Assembly (NCBI GenBank): GCA_036172665.1
Contig: CM069880.1
Coordinates: 2,730,501-2,794,500 of the forward strand
DNA length: 64,000 nt
DNA from: Prosopocoilus inquinatus
Lineage: Eukaryota; Arthropoda; Insecta; Coleoptera; Lucanidae
Direction of reading: 5' to 3'
Shown here piece by piece: positions 19,297-31,102 of the stretch. The first letter of the stretch is position 1; each line of letters starts with the position of its first letter. The notes beneath the pieces were generated by a model. The model was not told the DNA's origin. It saw only the letters and a list, made by a program, of their open reading frames with translations, and ran no database searches. The position numbers were made by a program, and so were the translations under genes.

Positions 19297-20959
19297 GCGA
19301 CAGAAAATCGCGTCGGTTCGATTTTTCGATCGAAGATGGCGCTGCAATGATCGAAACTGGACGCGTCGAACGTAAGCCCGGGTTGTCGCGTATCAAACGA
19401 AAGGTCTCGCCGAGCGGCGACGGAAAATCGCGTCGGTTCGATTTTTCGATTCAAGATGACGCTGCAATGATCGAAACCGGACGCGTCGAACGTAAACCCG
19501 GCTTGTCGCGCATCAAACGAAAGGTCTCGCCGAGCGGCGACGGAAAATCGCGTCGGTTAGATTTTTCGATCGAAGATGGCGCTGCAATGATCGAAATCGG
19601 ACGCGTCGAACGTAAACCCGGGTATCAAACGAAAGGTCTCGCCGAGCGGCGACGGAAAATCGCGTCGGTTCGATTTCTCGATCGAAGATGACGCTGCAAT
19701 GATCGAAACTGGACGCGTCGAACGTAAACCCGGGTTGTCGCACATCAAGCGAAAGGTCTCGCAGAGCGGCGACGGAAAATCGCGTCGGTTCGATTTTTCG
19801 ATCGAAGATGACGCTGCAATGATCGAAACTGGACGCGTCGATCGTAAACCCGGATTGTCGCGTATCAAACGAAAGGTCTCGCCGAGCGGCGACGGAAAAT
19901 CGCGTCGGTTCGATTTTTCGATCGAAGATGGCGCTGCAATGATCGAAATCGGACGCGTCGAACGTAAACCCGGGTTGTCGCGTATCAAACGAAAGGTCTC
20001 GCCGAGCGGCGACGGAAAACCGCTTCGGTTCGATTTTTCGATCGAAAATGGCGCTGCAATGATCGAAATCGAACGCGTCGAACGTAAACCCGGGTTGTCG
20101 CATATCAAACGAAAGGTTTCGCCGAGCGGCGACGGAAAATCGCGTCGGTTCGATTTTTCGATCGAAGATGGCGCTGCAATGATCGAAATCGGACGCGTCG
20201 AACGTAAACCCGGATTGTCGCGTATCAAACGAAAGGTCTCGCCGAGCGGCGACGGAAAATCGCGTCGGTTCGATTTTTCGATCGAAGATGGCGCTGCAAT
20301 GATCGAAACTTTACGCGTCGAACGTAAACCCGGGTTGTCCCGCATCAAACGAAAGGTCTCGCCGAGCGGCGACGGAAAATCGCGTCGGTTCGATTTTTCG
20401 ATAGAAGATGGCGCTGCAATGATCGAAATTGGACGCGTCGAACGTAAACCCGGGTTGTCGCGTATCAAACGAAAGGTCTCGCCGAGCGGCGACGGAAAAT
20501 CGCGTCGGTTCGATTTTTCGATCGAAGATGGCGCTGCAATGATCGAAACTGGACGCGTCGAACGTAAACCCGGGTTGTCGCGCATCAAACGAAAGGTCTC
20601 GCCGAGCGGCGACGGAAAATCGCGTCGGTTCGATTTTTCGATCGAAGATGGCGCTGCAATGATCGAAATCGGTCGCGTAGAACGTAAACCCGGGTTGTCG
20701 CGTATCAAACGAAAGGTCTCGCCGAGCGGCGACGGAAAACCGCTTCGGTTCGATTTTTCGATCGAAAGTGGCGCTGCAATTATCGAAACTGGACGCGTCG
20801 AACGTAAACCCGGGTTGTCGCGTATCAAACGAAAGGTCTCGCCGAGCGGCGACGGAAAATCGCGTCGGTTCGATTTTTCGATCGAAGATGGCGCTGCAGT
20901 GATCGATACTGGACGCGTCGAACGTAAACCCGGATTGTCGCCTATCAAACGAAAGGTCT
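19297..20959 (+). repeat. sat120 array 2c (about 14 monomers)
   Basis: The sat120 monomers continue after the poly-G insert and parallel 1321-2956 and 29432-31102. An 8-bp deletion (TTGTCGCG) near 19622 is private to this copy and shifts the frame. The array ends after AAAGGTCT like the other two blocks. Confidence 0.96.
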
Positions 20960-22590
20960 AAATCGATCGCGTCGAATTCTTTCCGACGTAGAAGAAAGTA
21001 GCTTTACGAACGTAACGTTTACCACATGGCGAGAGATATACTGGGTGATATCGAAAATGTGACACGAACGCGTGTGTAACAGTGAAAAAGTGTTTCCACT
21101 GAAAAAAAGTAAGTGTTAGAAACAACTGAAAACCTCCAAATTCCATTTCTCCGATGTTACTCCGGTAATCGGAAAAAAGGTTATAAGACGATCGCGGCGG
21201 CGGCGGCGGCGTCGTTTTGCCGGTTAAATTCTTCACGATTTGCATTGTGCCGTCGCGTGTACGCTCTACCGAACGCGTCGAGATTTTGACGGAGCTCATT
21301 TGAATTTGCATTTGAATTTGCCGCCGCGTAAAAGATGCGATCGATGAGGGTTGGTTGGCAACGATCGCGCGACACGCGCAGTAAGGAAACCTTGACACTT
21401 GACATATGTAATATTATATATCTGTACGGCCAGTCGTGGGGCCGGAGCACCGGTGGTCGGAAGGGAGGGGGGGCGTGCTGACTATCGACAGTGATCTAAC
21501 CTGAAAGCGACGCGCGAACTCTTTCGCGTTTGTCGTGTTACGCCGGCAGTCGGCCCGGCGGCGGAGGGAGTACGTGCGCCGCCGATCGAACGTGACCTAA
21601 TCTAAAGCCGCCGACGCGATCTCTTTCGCCTCGCGGACGCGTTCGAACATAATTTCGACCGTACATATTACGTAAATAGATGAATAAAGGAGGCTTTGGA
21701 TCTTCGTTTGTGATAAAAAAAAAATGCGAGCGCGGGGAGGCCGATTCGTTCGCTCTCCGGCCGGCAATTAAAGCGGGAAATTTAAGGGAAAAAATTGAAA
21801 AAACTCGATAAAAATTTTAAAAAATTAAAAATTAAGAGAACGGAAAAATTGAAAAAATTGGGGAAAAATATTCAAAATTTCGGGGGGAAATTTAAAAAAA
21901 TCGAGAAAAATCGACAAGAATTCTAAAAATTAGGGAAACGGATTTCTTAAGTTTCCCAACTTTTTTAAAACATTTCATCACTTCTTACATTTTCCTTCAC
22001 TTTTTTTCGAAAATTGTTCAAGGTCAACCCAACCGACGCCAACCTAAGCGAGGCCAACCCAGACGGCGAAAAAAAATTTAAAAATTAGGAGAACGGAAAA
22101 ATTGAAAAAATTTTGGAAAAATATTCAAAATTTCGGGAAGAAATTGAAAAAATCGAAATAAATAGGAAAAAATTCTAAGAATAGAGGAAGCCGATTATTG
22201 ACGTTTTACAACTTTTTTAAAACATTTTTCCTCACTTTCTCTTACATATTCCTTAACTCTTTTTTTAAATTGTTCAAGGTCAACTCAAACGGCGCCAACC
22301 CAAGCGAGGCCAACCCAGATGACAGAAAAATTTTATTTTAAAGAAAACGAAAAAATTTAAAGAATTAGGGAAAAATGTAGTAAATTTCGAGAAAAAATTG
22401 AAAAAAATCGAAAAAAAATGGAAAAAATTCTAAAAATTAAGGAAACCGATTTCTTAAGTTTTCCAACAATTTTTCTCACTTTTTCTTAAACTTTCCTTCC
22501 CTTTCTTTTCTAAAATTGTTCAAGGTGAACCCAACCGACGCCAGCCCAAGCGAGGCCAACCCAGACGGCGAAAAAAAATTTATAAATTAA
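20960..22590. other. Long spacer, copy 2
   Basis: Same structure as 2957-4577: (GCG)6, GC-rich module with TATA-like core near 21404-21420, AATAAA at 21683-21688 with an A10 run, then three A-rich/T-rich units of about 250 bp. It carries an extra 10 bp (GAGAAAAATC near 21902) that the first and third long spacers lack but both short spacers have. That mosaic points to exchange or conversion between spacer types. Confidence 0.85.
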
Positions 22591-23742
22591 CTTTGTATCT
22601 CACATCAGAGTTACTGGAGTCCGTCCAAACGTCAAATAACATGATAGATGAGTAAGGATCGATTAGATACATCACAGGAACAACGCTAATATGTGTTGTT
22701 TCGTTTAAAACTATTTCCAGCTGCTGCTGCGTCCGAAAATTTCGTATCTCACATTAGAGTTACTGGAGTCCATCGAAACGTCAAATAACATAGTAGCTAA
22801 GTAAGGATCGATTAGATACATCACAGGAACAACGCTAATACGTGTTGTTTCGTTCAAAACTATTTCCAGCTTCTGCTGCGTCCAAAAACTTTGTATCTCA
22901 CATCAGAGTTACTGGAGTCCATTCAAACGTAAAATAACATGATAGATGAGTAAGGATCGATTAGATACATCACAGGAACAACGCTAATACGTGTCGTTTC
23001 GTTTAAAACTATTTCTAGCTTCAGCTGCGTCCGAGAACTTCGTATCTCACATCAAAGTTACTGGAGTCCATCGAAACGCCAAGTAACATGATAGATGAGT
23101 AAGGATCGATTAGATACATCACAGGAACAACGCTAATATGTGTTGTTTCGTTTAAAGCTATTTCCAGCTGCTGCTACGTCCGAAAATTTCGTATCTCACA
23201 TTAGAATTACTGGAGTCCATCGAAACGTCAAATAACATAGTAGCTAAGTAAGGATCGATTAGATATATCACAGGAACAACGCTAATACGTGTTGTTTCGT
23301 TCAAAACTATTTCCAGCTTCTGCTGCGTCCAAAAACTTTGTATCTCACATCAGAGTTACTGGAGTCCATCCAAACGTAAAATAACATGATAGATGAGTAA
23401 GGATCGATTAGATACATCACAGGAACATCGCTAATGCGTGTTGTTTTGTTTAAAACTATTTCCAGCTTCTGCTGCGTCCGAAAACGTCGTATCTCACATC
23501 AGAGTTACTGGAGTCCATCGAAACGTCAAATAACATGATAGTTAAGTAAGGATCGATTAGATACAGCACAGGAACAACGCTAATACGTGTTGTTTCGTTT
23601 AAAACTATTTCCAGCTCCTGCTGCGTCCAAAAACTTTGTATCTCACATCAGACTTACTGGAGTCCATCCAAACGTCAAATAACATGTTAGATAAGTAAGG
23701 ATCGTTTAGATACATCACAGGAACAACGCTAATACGTGTTGT
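22591..23742 (+). repeat. sat149 array 2 (about 7.7 monomers)
   Basis: This short run of 149-bp monomers is the same length (1,152 bp) and nearly the same sequence as 32724-33875. It begins CTTTGTATCTCACATC after the spacer and stops in mid-monomer at GTGTTGT, joined directly to CGCAGTAAGGAAACC of the next spacer. Confidence 0.96.
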
Positions 23743-25034
23743 CGCAGTAAGGAAACCTTCACACTTGACATATGTAATATTATATATCTGTACGGCCAGT
23801 CGTGGGGCCGGAGCACCGGTGGACGGAAGGGAGGGGGGGCGTGCTGCCTATCGACAGTGATCTAACCTGAAAGCGACGCGCGAACTCTTTCGCGTGTGTC
23901 GTGTTACGCCGGCAGTCGGCCCGGCGGCGGAGGGAGTACGTGCGCCGCCGGTCGAACGTGACCTAATCTAAAGCCGCCGACGCGATCTCTTTCGCCGCGC
24001 GGACGCGTTCGAACATAATTTCGACCGTACATATTACGTAAATAGATGAATAAAGGAGGCTTTGGATGTTCGTTTGAGATTAAAAAGAAATGCGAGCGCG
24101 GGGAGGTCGATTCGTTCGCTCTCCGGCCGGCAATTAAAGCGGGAAATTTAAGGGAAAAAATTGAAAAAATCGATAAAAATTTTAAAAAATTAAAAATTAA
24201 GAGAACGGAAAAATTGAAAAAATTGGGGAAAAATATTCAAAATTTCGGGGGGAAATTTAAAAAAATCGAGAAAAATCGACAAGAATTCTAAAAATTAGGG
24301 AAACGGATTTCTTAAGTTTCCCAACTTTTTTAAAACATTTCATCACTTCTTACATTTTCCTTCACTTTTTTTCGAAAATTGTTCAAGGTCAACCCAACCG
24401 ACGCCAACCCAAGCGAGGCCAACCCAGACGGCGAAAAAAAATTTAAAAATTAGGAGAACGGAAAAATTGAAAAAATTGGGGAAAAATAATCAAAATTTCG
24501 GGAAAAAATTGAAAAAATCGAAAAAAATAGGAAAAAATTCTAAGAATAGAGGAAGCCGATTATTGACGTTTTACAACTTTTTTAAAACATTTTTCCTCAC
24601 TTTCTCTTACATATTCCTTAACTCTTTTTTTTAAATTGTTCAAGGTCAACTCAAACGGCGCCAACCCAAGCGAAGCCAACCCAGATGACAGAAAAATTTT
24701 ATTTTAAAGAAAACGAAAAAATTTAAAGAATTACGGAAAAATGCAGTAAATTTCGAGAAAAAATTGAAAAAATCGAAAAAAAATGGAAAAAATTCTAAAA
24801 ATTAAGGAAACCGATTTCTTAAGTTTTCCAACAATTTTTCTCACTTTTTCTTAAACTTTCCTTCTTTTCTAAAATTGTTCAAGGTGAACCCAACCGACGC
24901 CAACCCAAGCGAGGCCAACCCAGAGGGCGAAAAAAAATTTATAAATTAGGAGAACGGAAAAATTGAAAAAATTGGGGAAAAGTACTCAAAATTTCGAAAA
25001 TTAGAAAAATCAATTCTTAAAGTTTTCCAACATT
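23743..25034. other. Short spacer, copy 1: GC-rich module plus about four A-rich/T-rich units
   Basis: It starts inside the spacer module (CGCAGTAAGGAAACCTTCAC), so the first 400 or so bases of the long spacer are missing. It contains the TATA-like core near 23769-23790 and AATAAA near 24049, then three A-rich/T-rich units and part of a fourth. An 81-codon Lys-rich frame runs 24046-24291 (and 34179-34424), but in the long spacers one extra C closes it after about 43 codons. I regard it as a product of the A-rich composition, not a gene. Confidence 0.8.
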
Positions 25035-25247
25035 CTTCCAAGTCCCTAGGTGCCGCGAGCCCCCAAAGGCTAGCGGCCCAAACAGCGCGCAGCGCTCTCA
25101 CCTCTTCCGTCCAAACGAAACCTCCGTCTATACAAAGCCTCTGTCCACACAAGCCTCTGTTCATACCCACAAGTGGGCGGAGCGTAGCGGATCCCACTTG
25201 TCATATATAAGAAAAGAAACTCGGAAAAGTGTACTTAAGGGGTTCCT
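25035..25247. other. Boundary cassette between short spacer and sat120, copy 1
   Basis: This segment of about 210 bp is found only here and at 35168-35380. It is GC-richer than the spacer before it (CCTAGGTGCCGCGAGCCCCC, GCGCGCAGCGCTCTC). It holds a 9-bp inverted repeat, a TATATAAG string at about 25205-25211, and a purine-rich end leading straight into a sat120 monomer as CCTATGGCGCCGCAATG. I do not recognise a gene in it. An 83-codon minus-strand frame crosses it (24946-25197) and resembles nothing I know. Confidence 0.75.
25169..25201. repeat. Inverted repeat (9-bp arms, 15-base loop)
   Basis: ACAAGTGGG (25169-25177) and CCCACTTGT (25193-25201) are perfect inverse complements around GCGGAGCGTAGCGGAT-like sequence. 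The structure is conserved at 35302-35334. It lies a few bases upstream of TATATAAG, so it could be an operator-like site or part of a mobile-element end; neither is shown. Confidence 0.85.
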
Positions 25248-28200
25248 ATGGCGCCGCAATGATCGAAATCGGTCGCGTAGAACGTAAACCCGGGTTGTCG
25301 CGCATCAAACGAAAGGTCTCGCCGAGCGGCGACGGAAAATCGCGTCGGTTCGATTTTTCGATCGAAGATGGCGCTGCAATGATCGAAATCGGACGCGTCG
25401 AACGTAAACCCGGGTTGTCGCGTATCAAACGAAAGGTCTCGCCGAGCGACGACGGAAAATCGCGTCTGTTCGATTTTTCGATCGAAGATGGCGCTGCAAT
25501 GATCGAAATCGAACGCTTCTAACGTAAACCCGGATTGTCGCGTATCAAACGAAAGGTCTCGCCAGGCGGCGACGGAAAATCGCGTCGGTTCGATTTTTCG
25601 ATCGAAGATGGCGCTGCAATGATCGAAATCGAACGCGTCGAACGTAAACCCGGATTGTCGCGTATCAAACGAAAGGTCTCGCCAGGCGGCGACGGAAAAT
25701 CGCGTCGGTTCGATTTTTCGATCGAAGATGGCGCTGCAATGATCGAAATCGGACGCGTCGAACGTAAACCCGGGTTGTCGCGTATCAAACGAAAGGTCTC
25801 GCCGAGCGGCGACGGAAAATCGCGTCGGTTCGATTTTTCGATCGAAGATGGCGCTGCAATGTTCGAAATCGAACGCGTCGAACGTAAACCCGGATTGTCG
25901 CGTATCAAACGAAAGGCCTCGCCGAGCGGCGACGGAAAATCGCGTCGGTTCGATTTTTCGATCGAAGATGGCGCTGCAATGATCGAAATCGAACGCGTCG
26001 AACGTAAACCCGGATTGTCGCGTATCAAACGAAAGGTCTCGCCGAGCGGCGACGGAAAATCGCGTCGGTTCGATTTTTAGATCTAAGATGGCGCTGCAAT
26101 GATCGAAATCGGACGCGTCGAACGTAAACCCGGGTTGTCGCGTATCAAACGAAAGGTCTCGCCGAGCGGCGACGGAAAATCGCGTCGGTTCGATTTTTTG
26201 ATCGAAGATGGCGCTGCAATGTTCGAAATCGAATGCGTCGAACGTAAACCCGGATTGTCGCGTATCAAACGAAAGGTCTCGCCGAGCGGCGACGGAAAAT
26301 CGGGTCGGTTCGATTTTTCGATCGAAGATGGCACTGCAATGATCGAAATCGGACGCGTCGAACGTAAACCCGAATTTTGTCGCGTATCAAACGAAAGGTT
26401 TCGCCGAGCGGCGACGGAAAATCGCGTCGGTTCGATTTTTCGATCGAAGATGGCGCTGCAATGATTGAAACTGGACGCGTCGAACGTAAACCCGGGTTGT
26501 CGCGTATCAAACGAAAGGTCTCGCCGAGCGGCGACGGAAAATCGCGTCGGTTCGATTTTTCGATCGAAGATGACGCTGCATTGATCGAAACTGGACGCGT
26601 CGAACGTAAACCCGAGTTGTCGCACATCAAACGAAAGGTCTCGCCGAGCGGCGACGGAAAATCGCGTCGGTTCGATTTTTCGATCGAAGATGGCGCTGCA
26701 ATGATCGAAATCGGACGCGTCGAACGTAAACCCGGGTTGTCGCGTATCAAACGAAAGGTCTCGCCGAGCGGCGACGGAAAATCGCGTCTGTTCGATTTTT
26801 CGATCTAAGATGGCGCTGCAATGATCGTAATCGGACGCGTCGAACGTAAACAAAGGTTGTCGCATATCAAACGAAAGGTCTCGCCGAGCGGCGACGGAAA
26901 ATCGCGTCGGTTCGATTTTTCGATCGAAGATGGCGCTGCAATGATCGAAATCGAACGCGTCGAACGTAAACCCGGATTGTCGCGTATCAAACGAAAGGTC
27001 TCGCCGAGCGGCGACGGAAAATCGCGTCGGTTCGATTTTTCGATCGAAGATGGCGCTGCAATGATCGAAACTGGACGCGTCGAACGTAAACCCGGGTTGT
27101 CGCGCATCAAACGAAAGGTCTCGCCGAGCGGCGACGGAAAATCGCGTCGGTTCGATTTTTCGATCGAAGATGGCGCTGCAATGATCGAAACTGGACGCGT
27201 CGAACGTAAACCCGGGTTGTCGCGTATCAAACGAAAGGTCTCGCCGAGCGGCGACGGAAAATCGCGTCGGTTCGATTTTTCGATCGAAGATGGCGCTGCA
27301 ATGATCGAAACTGGACGCGTCGAATGTAAACCCGGGTTGTTGCGCATCAAACGAAAGGTCTCGCCGAGCGGCGACGGAAAATCGCGTCGGTTCGATTTTT
27401 CGATCGGAGATGGCGCTGCAATGATCGATATCGAACGCGTCGAACGTAAACCCGGATTGTCGCGTATCAAACGAAAGGTCTCGCCGAGAGGCGACGGAAA
27501 ATCGCGTCGGTTCGATTTTTCGATCGAAGATGGCGCTGCAATGATCGAAACTGTACGCGTCGAACGTAAACCCGGGTTGTCGCGCATCAAACGAAAGGTC
27601 TCGCCGAGCGGCGACGGAAAATCGCGTCGGTTCGATTTTCGATCGAAGATGGCGCTGCAATGATCGAAACTGGACGCGTCGAACGTAAACCCGGGTTGTC
27701 GAGTATCAAACGAAAGGTCTCGCCGAGCGGCGACGGAAAATCGCGTCGGTTCGATTTTTCGATCGAAGATGGCGCTGCAATGATCGAAACTGGACGCGTC
27801 GAATGTAAACCCGGGTTGTTGCGCATCAAACGAAAGGTCTCGCCGAGCGGCGACGGAAAATCGCGTCGGTTCCATTTTTCGATCGAAGATGGCGCTGCAA
27901 TGATCGAAATCGGACGCGTCGAACGTAAGCCCGGGTTGTCGCGTATCAAACGAAAGGTCTCGCCGAGCGGCGACGGAAAATCGCGTCGGTTCGATTTTTC
28001 GATCGAAGATGGCGCTGCAATGATCGAAATCGAACGCGTCGAACGTAAACCCGGATTGTCGCGTATCAAACGAAAGGTCTCGCCGAGCGGCGAAGGAAAA
28101 TCGCGTCGGTTCGATTTTTCGATCGAAGATGGCGCTGCAATGATCGAAACTGGACGCGTCGAAGGTAAACTCGGATTGTCGCGTATCAAACGAAAGGTCT

Positions 28201-29285
28201 CGCCGAGCGGCGACGGAAAATCGCGTCGGTTCGATTTTTCGATCGAAGATGGCGCTGCAATGATCGATACTGGACGCGTCGAACGTAAACCCGGGTTGTA
28301 GCGTATCAAACAAAAGGTCTCGCCAAGCGGCGACGGAAAATCGCGTCGGTTCGATTTTTCGATCGAAGATGGCACTGCAATGATCGAAATCGGACGCGTC
28401 GAACGTAAACCCGGATTGTCGCGTATCAAACGAAAGGTCTCGCCGAGCGGCGACGGAAAATCGCGTCGGTTCGATTTTTCGATCGAAGATGGCACTGCAA
28501 TGATCGAAATTGGACGCGTCGAACGTAAACCCGGATTGTCGCGTATCAAACGAAAGGTCTCGCCGTGCGGCGACGGAAAATCGAGTCGGTTCGATTTTTC
28601 GATAGAAGATGACGCTGCATTGATCGAAACTGGACGCGTCGAACGTAAACCCGGGTTGTCGCGCATCAAACGAAAGGTCTCGCCGAGCGGCGACAGAAAA
28701 TCGCGTCGGTTCGATTTTTCGATCGAAGATGACGCTGCAATGATCGAAATTGGACGCGTCGAACGTAAACCCGGGTTGTCGCGCATCAAACGAAAGGTCT
28801 CGCCGAGCGGCGACGGAAAATCGCGTCGGTTCGATTATTCGATCGAAGATGGCGCTTCAGTGATCGAAATCGGACGCGTCGAACGTAAACCCGGATTGTC
28901 GCGTATCAAACGAAAAGTCTCGCCGAGCGGCGACGGAAAATCGCGTCGGTTCGATTATTCGATCGAAGATGGCGCTGCAATGATCGAAATCGGACGCGTC
29001 GAACGTAAACCCGGATTGTCGCGTATCAAACGAAAGGTCTCGCCGAGCGGCGACGGAAAATCGCGTCGGTTCGATTTTTCGATCGAAGATGGCGCTGCAA
29101 TGATCGAAACTGGACGCGTCGAACGTAAACCAGGGTTGTCGCGTATCAAACGAAAGGTCTCGCCGAGCGGCGACGGAAAATCGCGTCGGTTCGATTTTTC
29201 GACCGAAGATGGCGCTGCAATGATCGAAATCGGACGCGTCGAACGTAAACCCGGGTTGTCGCGCATCAAACGAAAGGTCTCGCCG
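25248..29285 (+). repeat. sat120 array 3a, contains the empty LINE site (about 33.6 monomers)
   Basis: These sat120 monomers are paralogous to about 10.8-19.1 kb but lack the LINE. The offset is 14,686 bp left of the LINE site and 10,500 bp right of it; the difference is 4,180 bp of element plus 6 bp of duplicated target. After about 28.3 kb the offset becomes 10,140 bp because three monomers are absent here. Confidence 0.97.
26566..26571 (+). other. Empty (pre-insertion) site for the LINE
   Basis: GAAGAT occurs once in an unbroken monomer (CGATCGAAGATGACGCTGCA). Its left side matches the left flank of the LINE and its right side the right flank. This fixes the element ends and the target-site duplication. 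Confidence 0.93.
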
Positions 29286-29431
29286 CGTAAAAGATGGGAT
29301 CGACGAGGGTTGGTTGGCAACGATCGCGCGACACGCGCAGTGAGGAAACCTTGACACTTGACATATATAATATTATATCTGTACGGCCAGTCGAGGGGCC
29401 GTAGTCCCGGAGATCGGATGGGGGGGGGGGG
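29286..29431 (+). repeat. Spacer-derived fragment inside sat120, second copy, G13
   Basis: Same insertion as 19146-19296, with identical joints but 13 instead of 18 G at its end. The insertion therefore predates the duplication of the block, and the G tract has changed length since (or is mis-sized in the assembly). Confidence 0.9.
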
Positions 29432-31102
29432 GCGACAGAAAATCGCGTCGGTTCGATTTTTCGATCGAAGATGGCGCTGCAATGATCGAAACTGGACGCG
29501 TCGAACGTAAGCCCGGGTTGTCGCGTATCAAACGAAAGGTCTCGCCGAGCGGCGACGGAAAATCGCGTCGGTTCGATTTTTCGATTCAAGATGACGCTGC
29601 AATGATCGAAACCGGACGCGTCGAACGTAAACCCGGCTTGTCGCGCATCAAACGAAAGGTCTCGCCGAGCGGCGACGGAAAATCGCGTCGGTTAGATTTT
29701 TCGATCGAAGATGGCGCTGCAATGATCGAAATCGGACGCGTCGAACGTAAACCCGGGTTGTCGCGTATCAAACGAATGGTCTCGCCGAGCGGCGACGGAA
29801 AATCGCGTCGGTTCGATTTCTCGATCGAAGATGACGCTGCAATGATCGAAACTGGACGCGTCGAACGTAAACCCGGGTTGTCGCACATCAAGCGAAAGGT
29901 CTCGCAGAGCGGCGACGGAAAATCGCGTCGGTTCGATTTTTCGATCGAAGATGACGCTGCAATGATCGAAACTGGACGCGTCGATCGTAAACCCGGATTG
30001 TCGCGTATCAAACGAAAGGTCTCGCCGAGCGGCGACGGAAAATCGCGTCGGTTCGATTTTTCGATCGAAGATGGCGCTGCAATGATCGAAATCGGACGCG
30101 TCGAACGTAAACCCGGGTTGTCGCGTATCAAACGAAAGGTCTCGCCGAGCGGCGACGGAAAACCGCTTCGGTTCGATTTTTCGATCGAAAATGGCGCTGC
30201 AATGATCGAAATCGAACGCGTCGAACGTAAACCCGGGTTGTCGCGTATCAAACGAAAGGTTTCGCCGAGCGGCGACGGAAAATCGCGTCGGTTCGATTTT
30301 TCGATCGAAGATGGCGCTGCAATGATCGAAATCGGACGCGTCGAACGTAAACCCGGATTGTCGCGTATCAAACGAAAGGTCTCGCCGAGCGGCGACGGAA
30401 AATCGCGTCGGTTCGATTTTTCGATCGAAGATGGCGCTGCAATGATCGAAACTTTACGCGTCGAACGTAAACCCGGGTTGTCCCGCATCAAACGAAAGGT
30501 CTCGCCGAGCGGCGACGGAAAATCGCGTCGGTTCGATTTTTCGATAGAAGATGGCGCTGCAATGATCGAAATTGGACGCGTCGAACGTAAACCCGGGTTG
30601 TCGCGTATCAAACGAAAGGTCTCGCCGAGCGGCGACGGAAAATCGTGTCGGTTCGATTTTTCGATCGAAGATGGCGCTGCAATGATCGAAACTGGACGCG
30701 TCGAACGTAAACCCGGGTTGTCGCGCATCAAACGAAAGGTCTCGCCGAGCGGCGACGGAAAATCGCGTCGGTTCGATTTTTCGATCGAAGATGGCGCTGC
30801 AATGATCGAAATCGGTCGCGTAGAACGTAAACCCGGGTTGTCGCGTATCAAACGAAAGGTCTCGCCGAGCGGCGACGGAAAACCGCTTCGGTTCGATTTT
30901 TCGATCGAAAATGGCGCTGCAATTATCGAAACTGGACGCGTCGAACGTAAACCCGGGTTGTCGCGTATCAAACGAAAGGTCTCGCCGAGCGGCGACGGAA
31001 AATCGCGTCGGTTCGATTTTTCGATCGAAGATGGCGCTGCAGTGATCGATACTGGACGCGTCGAACGTAAACCCGGATTGTCGCCTATCAAACGAAAGGT
31101 CT
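29432..31102 (+). repeat. sat120 array 3b (about 14 monomers)
   Basis: The monomers parallel 19297-20959 but without the 8-bp deletion, so the plus-strand repeat frame stays open from 29482 to the array end (540 codons). The array ends after AAAGGTCT. Confidence 0.96.

Noticed and set aside
24046..24291. 81-codon Lys-rich frame (also 34179-34424)
   Set aside because: Its composition follows the A-rich DNA, and a one-base difference closes it in the three long spacers. No family resemblance.
24946..25197. 83-codon minus-strand frame over the boundary cassette (also 35079-35330)
   Set aside because: Unrecognisable, its end runs into A-rich spacer, and it is only seen in two duplicated copies.
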